From positions 2,556,001-2,620,000 of the forward strand of contig NZ_CP126115.1 of the NCBI RefSeq assembly GCF_030123505.1: a stretch of 64,000 bases of DNA, given 5' to 3'. Below the pieces are notes generated by a model. The model saw nothing but the letters and a program-made list of their open reading frames with translations. It did no database searches and was not told where the DNA came from. Both the position numbers and the translations under genes were made by a program. Positions 61,111-64,000 of this stretch are shown in pieces. The first letter of the stretch is position 1; every line of letters begins with the position of its first letter. Source of the stretch: Neobacillus sp. YX16 (GTDB lineage: Bacteria > Bacillota > Bacilli > Bacillales > Cytobacillaceae).

Positions 61111-61473
61111 ATGTCTAGGGTACTAATTGTAGATGATGCCGCATTTATGCGAATGATGTTAAAGGATATTTTAACGAAGAATGGACTTCAAGTTGTTGGT
61201 GAAGCTGTGAATGGATTCGATGCTGTTGAAAAATTTAAAGAACTTCAGCCTGATGTTGTAACAATGGACATTACAATGCCAGAGAAGGACGGAATTACGG
61301 CCGTTAAGGAAATTAGAGCGTTGTATCCGCAAGCAAAAATTATTATGTGCTCAGCTATGGGGCAGCAACCAATGGTATTAGAAGCAATTCAAGCTGGTGC
61401 CAAGGATTTTGTAGTAAAGCCATTTCAACCAGATCGTGTAATGGAATCTATTAAAAAAGTGTTGGGAATATAG
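61111..61473 (+). CDS. cheY: Chemotaxis response regulator CheY
   Basis: A 120-residue single receiver domain. LIVDDAAFMRMMLKDIL carries the acidic pair, Asp53 in VTMDITMPEKDG is the phospho-acceptor, the Ser/Thr switch is in IIMCSAMGQ, and Lys lies in FVVKPFQPD. ACGGAGG site before the ATG. It lies directly after fliY, as in B. subtilis, and is the output of the CheA pathway that changes motor direction. Confidence 0.96.
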   Translation: MSRVLIVDDAAFMRMMLKDILTKNGLQVVGEAVNGFDAVEKFKELQPDVVTMDITMPEKDGITAVKEIRALYPQAKIIMCSAMGQQPMVLEAIQAGAKDFVVKPFQPDRVMESIKKVLGI

Positions 61474-61498
61474 GTAGTCATACGAGGAGTGAGCTTTC

Positions 61499-61894
61499 TT
61501 GGCTGCAGCAAAGTTAGGAAATTGCCCTAAATGTAGAAAGCTTTACCTGCGAATAAGAGACATCTGTGAAGACTGCTATCAAAAACAAGAAGAGGATTAC
61601 CTGATGGTAGCCTCTTACCTCCGTGAAAATCCGGGAACTACGATTCAAGTACTTAGTGATGAAACAAAGGTTAGTATTGCTCTTATACGCCATTTTATTA
61701 TCATTGGAAGAATTATCACGACTCAATTTCAAAACCTTTCCTATCCATGTGAAACGTGTGGAAATATGATTAAAACAGGAAAAATCTGTTCAACGTGTAG
61801 AGAAAAAATCAATCTACTTACTACCAATGATGAGAATTCAAACAACAATTCCGATGAAAAGTTGGCCGGAGGCTACATTACTAGATATTTGTAA
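61499..61894 (+). CDS. yvyF: YvyF-like flagellar-operon protein
   Basis: A 131-residue protein with two zinc-ribbon-like cysteine pairs: CPKC...CEDC (residues about 9-26) and CETC...CSTC (about 85-100), flanking a small helix-turn-helix-like domain (TTIQVLSDETKVSIALIRHFIIIGRI). This is the pattern of the flagellar-operon protein YvyF (TIGR03826) that in B. subtilis lies near flgM; a regulatory role is suspected. Its location after cheY differs from B. subtilis. TTG start behind CGAGGAG. Confidence 0.8.
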   Translation: MAAAKLGNCPKCRKLYLRIRDICEDCYQKQEEDYLMVASYLRENPGTTIQVLSDETKVSIALIRHFIIIGRIITTQFQNLSYPCETCGNMIKTGKICSTCREKINLLTTNDENSNNNSDEKLAGGYITRYL

Positions 61895-61900
61895 AGAAAA

Positions 61901-61946
61901 AAGCGAGATGTATTGGGACTATGTGCCACTATGTCTCGTTTTTTTA
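61901..61946 (+). terminator. Terminator after yvyF
   Basis: CGAGATGTA pairs with TATGTCTCG (two G-T pairs) across a 17-nt loop, followed by seven T. It ends the flagellar run. Confidence 0.75.
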
Positions 61947-61947
61947 T

Positions 61948-62127
61948 TTTAATTACCAATCAACCAATGAGCAGGCGAAATATGGACGAGAAATTAGTAT
62001 AGAGGTTGGAAATGTTCTAGAACAAACGGATGCCTTAAATATGAGTATTGAAACGCAAACCCACGAGGTTGAAGAAATGGTATATGCGATTGATGAGGGA
62101 AAAGTACAGATCGATAAACTAAAGTAA
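61948..62127 (+). pseudogene. Possible gene fragment, coiled-coil C terminus
   Basis: An open frame of about 60 codons with no start codon or ribosome site of its own; it begins at the yvyF terminator. Its sequence (YGREISIEVGNVLEQTDALN, then EVEEMVYAIDEGKVQIDKLK) is strongly helical and heptad-like, so it looks like the C-terminal remnant of a coiled-coil or chemoreceptor-like gene. I do not recognise the parent. Confidence 0.35.
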
Positions 62128-62341
62128 TAATATTTACCTTCTGGAAGGTGTGGCAGGGTCAAATCTCTTCCTACTAATCAGGAGGTTTTTTATATATTCA
62201 TAAAACACAAATGAAGGAAAAGTGTTTTCTAAACAAAAAAACTAAAAAACTATCAAAAGTAATAGTAGAATAGTCAAAATATATGCTACTATATGACTAT
62301 TATAATAACTTTTATTTGATGTTTGAAGAGGAGAGGAATAA

Positions 62342-64000
62342 ATGGTAAAAGGGCTTCCAAAAATCATAAAAAGAACAACTTCAGATGAAACGAAGAGTAA
62401 ATTAAAGGGGAAACCCTCCAATGCAAAGCCTGGGAAGAATGTAATCATAACGAACCAGCAAAGTGAAGGGACAGGAGACAAAGGAAATAAACCAACCACT
62501 AAGCCATTTTGGACAGTGGTAAACTCCATTCCATTGAAAGTTAAGCTGTGGGGCAGTTTTATCATTGTTCTTCTTTTCCTTGGTTGTGTCTCTCTAGTGT
62601 CGTTCAACAATATCAATCAATTAAATGATCAAATGCTGTACATTGGAAATACACAAGTACAAAAAACTCAAATTATAGGTGACTTAAAGGAAGAGGTCAA
62701 CAATATACGTCAAAATGCTGCAAAGCACGCCTATGAACGGGGCTCTGGAAATAAAGTTATAATGGAGAATTTTATCAATAAAGATATTGAAAATATTAGA
62801 AAGAATATTAAAGCACTAACGAAACTAATCGATTCAGATAAAGATAAAAAGCTGTTGGAAGACTTTAATAAGAACTTCGAAATAATGGCTGAATTTTTAC
62901 CCTCATTCTATGAAGGTTCTAGAACGAATGACTATAGCATATCAGATAAACAGATGAAGCTATTAGCTCAAAACGGTGGAAGTACAATAGTAGCACTAAA
63001 TCGCCTGGATCAAAATGTTACCAAAAGTACTAGTACAATTGTAAAAAATACAGAACAAGATTCCACAGATTCAATGAATGAAATCATTGTTGTATCGTTA
63101 GTGGGCGTTCTCCTAAGTGTTATTATTTTATTTTTCTCAACTAGATTAATTTCACTTTCTGTTAATAGGGTAGCAAAAAATGTAGACATTTCAACCATAT
63201 CGGTTGAAGAAATTAAAAATTCGATTGAACGTACAGCAGTAAGTGCTCAAGAATTAGATACTTCCATGCACAAGGCAAATGATTCAATAAGTGCACTTGT
63301 TACTTCGATCCAGCAAGTTGCAGCAGGTAATGATGTGACAACTGAGAGTGTCGATGAAATATCTGCAGCTGTTGAGCAAATGAGTGCATCCATTAATTTA
63401 GTAGCAGGCAGTGCGGATTACTTAAATGTAACTGCCGAAGAAACATCTGCAGCGATTCAAGAAATGATGGCTTCGATTGAACAAGTTGCTGGTAATGCGG
63501 GTGATGTGAGTAAGAGTGTTGAACTTTTTGCAACTAGAATTGAAGAAATGAGCAAGTCCATTACGGGTGTAAGTGACAACGCAGTTAGCCTAACACATAC
63601 CGCTGAACAAACGGCAGAAACCATTGAGGAAATGGTTGTTTCTATTAAACAGGTTGCAGGAAGTGCACATAAAGTGAATGAATTGGCAAACTCTGTTAAG
63701 CAGGATGCTCTTGAAGGTACATTATCCTTAAATGAGACATTGAATTTTATGAAAGAAATTTCTCAGGTTATCCAACAAGGAAGTATTATTATGGAAAACC
63801 TAGGGAAAAGTTCTGAAGAAATCGGCACTATTGTAAAAGTGATTGATGATATCGCAGATCAAACCAATCTGTTAGCACTTAACGCAGCAATAGAGGCTGC
63901 ACGTGCAGGCGAACATGGAAAAGGATTTGCAGTTGTAGCGGATGAAGTTCGAAAATTAGCGGAGCGCTCTGCTAAAGCAACAAAAGAAATTTCAAAAATT
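62342..64000 (+). CDS. Methyl-accepting chemotaxis protein (cut by window edge)
   Basis: 553 codons are in the window and the frame is open to the edge. There is an unusually long, basic cytoplasmic N terminus (residues 1-65, rich in Lys, Pro and Asn), then helix TM1 ([20 protein letters not shown]). A four-helix-bundle sensor with no known ligand motif (about 90-240) is followed by TM2 ([19 protein letters not shown]) and the signalling domain, with the hairpin-tip sequence [40 protein letters not shown]. The ATG follows AGAGGAGAGG. It likely senses small solutes. Confidence 0.93.
   Translation, partial: MVKGLPKIIKRTTSDETKSKLKGKPSNAKPGKNVIITNQQSEGTGDKGNKPTTKPFWTVVNSIPLKVKLWGSFIIVLLFLGCVSLVSFNNINQLNDQMLYIGNTQVQKTQIIGDLKEEVNNIRQNAAKHAYERGSGNKVIMENFINKDIENIRKNIKALTKLIDSDKDKKLLEDFNKNFEIMAEFLPSFYEGSRTNDYSISDKQMKLLAQNGGSTIVALNRLDQNVTKSTSTIVKNTEQDSTDSMNEIIVVSLVGVLLSVIILFFSTRLISLSVNRVAKNVDISTISVEEIKNSIERTAVSAQELDTSMHKANDSISALVTSIQQVAAGNDVTTESVDEISAAVEQMSASINLVAGSADYLNVTAEETSAAIQEMMASIEQVAGNAGDVSKSVELFATRIEEMSKSITGVSDNAVSLTHTAEQTAETIEEMVVSIKQVAGSAHKVNELANSVKQDALEGTLSLNETLNFMKEISQVIQQGSIIMENLGKSSEEIGTIVKVIDDIADQTNLLALNAAIEAARAGEHGKGFAVVADEVRKLAERSAKATKEISKI

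Overview
The window reads as a chromosomal segment of a low-GC, aerobic, motile member of the Bacillaceae. The supporting signs are an aa3-type menaquinol oxidase (qoxABC) with a lipoprotein subunit II, strong AGGAGG-type ribosome binding sites, many TTG/GTG starts, Bacillus-type riboswitches, a fliY-type flagellar switch and a near-perfect PerR box at a KatA-type catalase. The genus cannot be fixed from this sequence alone. I see no rRNA, tRNA, insertion sequence, prophage block or CRISPR array.

Layout. 1-3.2 kb: qoxC (cut by the window edge), qoxB and qoxA on the minus strand, with a candidate Rex redox operator upstream. 3.5-10.9 kb: single genes (a cysteine-free HesB-like protein, an ABC exporter, a HAD phosphatase, a cold-shock protein, ywbE, a PerR-type katA, an SDR and a GyrI-like protein). 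11.0-13.6 kb: an FMN-riboswitch operon ribE-ribBA-ribH without ribD, whose RibBA has a rearranged GTP cyclohydrolase II active site. 13.7-25.1 kb: a cobalamin-riboswitch operon of twelve tightly overlapping genes for corrinoid uptake, remodelling and salvage (btuFC, a btuD-cbiZ fusion, cbiB, cobD, cobU, cobQ, cobS, cobC, a degenerate cobU-like gene, a PduO-type adenosyltransferase, and a cblT-cblS pair for alpha-ribazole salvage). 25.2-31.5 kb: a class A penicillin-binding protein, a MacB-like ABC pair, an orphan phage-type holin, a small membrane protein and an orphan PAS histidine kinase.

31.9-49.4 kb is a catabolic island. The genes in order are: acyl-CoA dehydrogenase, SDR, two MaoC-type hydratases, class II aldolase, ketopantoate-reductase-like protein, a second SDR, thiolase, a complete branched-chain-amino-acid-type (Liv) ABC transporter, acyl-CoA ligase, an R2-like ligand-binding oxidase (R2lox, Mn/Fe type), aldehyde dehydrogenase and iron-type alcohol dehydrogenase. 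Two promoters in this island carry almost the same 20-bp palindrome just downstream of the -10 box, which suggests one TetR-type repressor controls both. Taken together the genes could import an organic substrate, oxidise it to an acid, activate it with CoA and degrade it by beta-oxidation; the substrate is unknown.

49.5-64 kb holds a C39-like secreted protease, motAB (minus strand) and, divergent from it, a chemotaxis and flagellar run: cheR-cheB-fliK-flgD-flgE-fliM-fliY-cheY-yvyF and a truncated chemoreceptor gene. FliK is more than twice the usual Bacillus length because of 13 tandem 16-residue repeats plus a duplication of about 200 residues. fliL and swrD are missing from their usual place between flgE and fliM. 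Two intergenic regions (7.0 kb and 43.9 kb) carry tandem repeats with the same 52-bp period, in opposite orientation.
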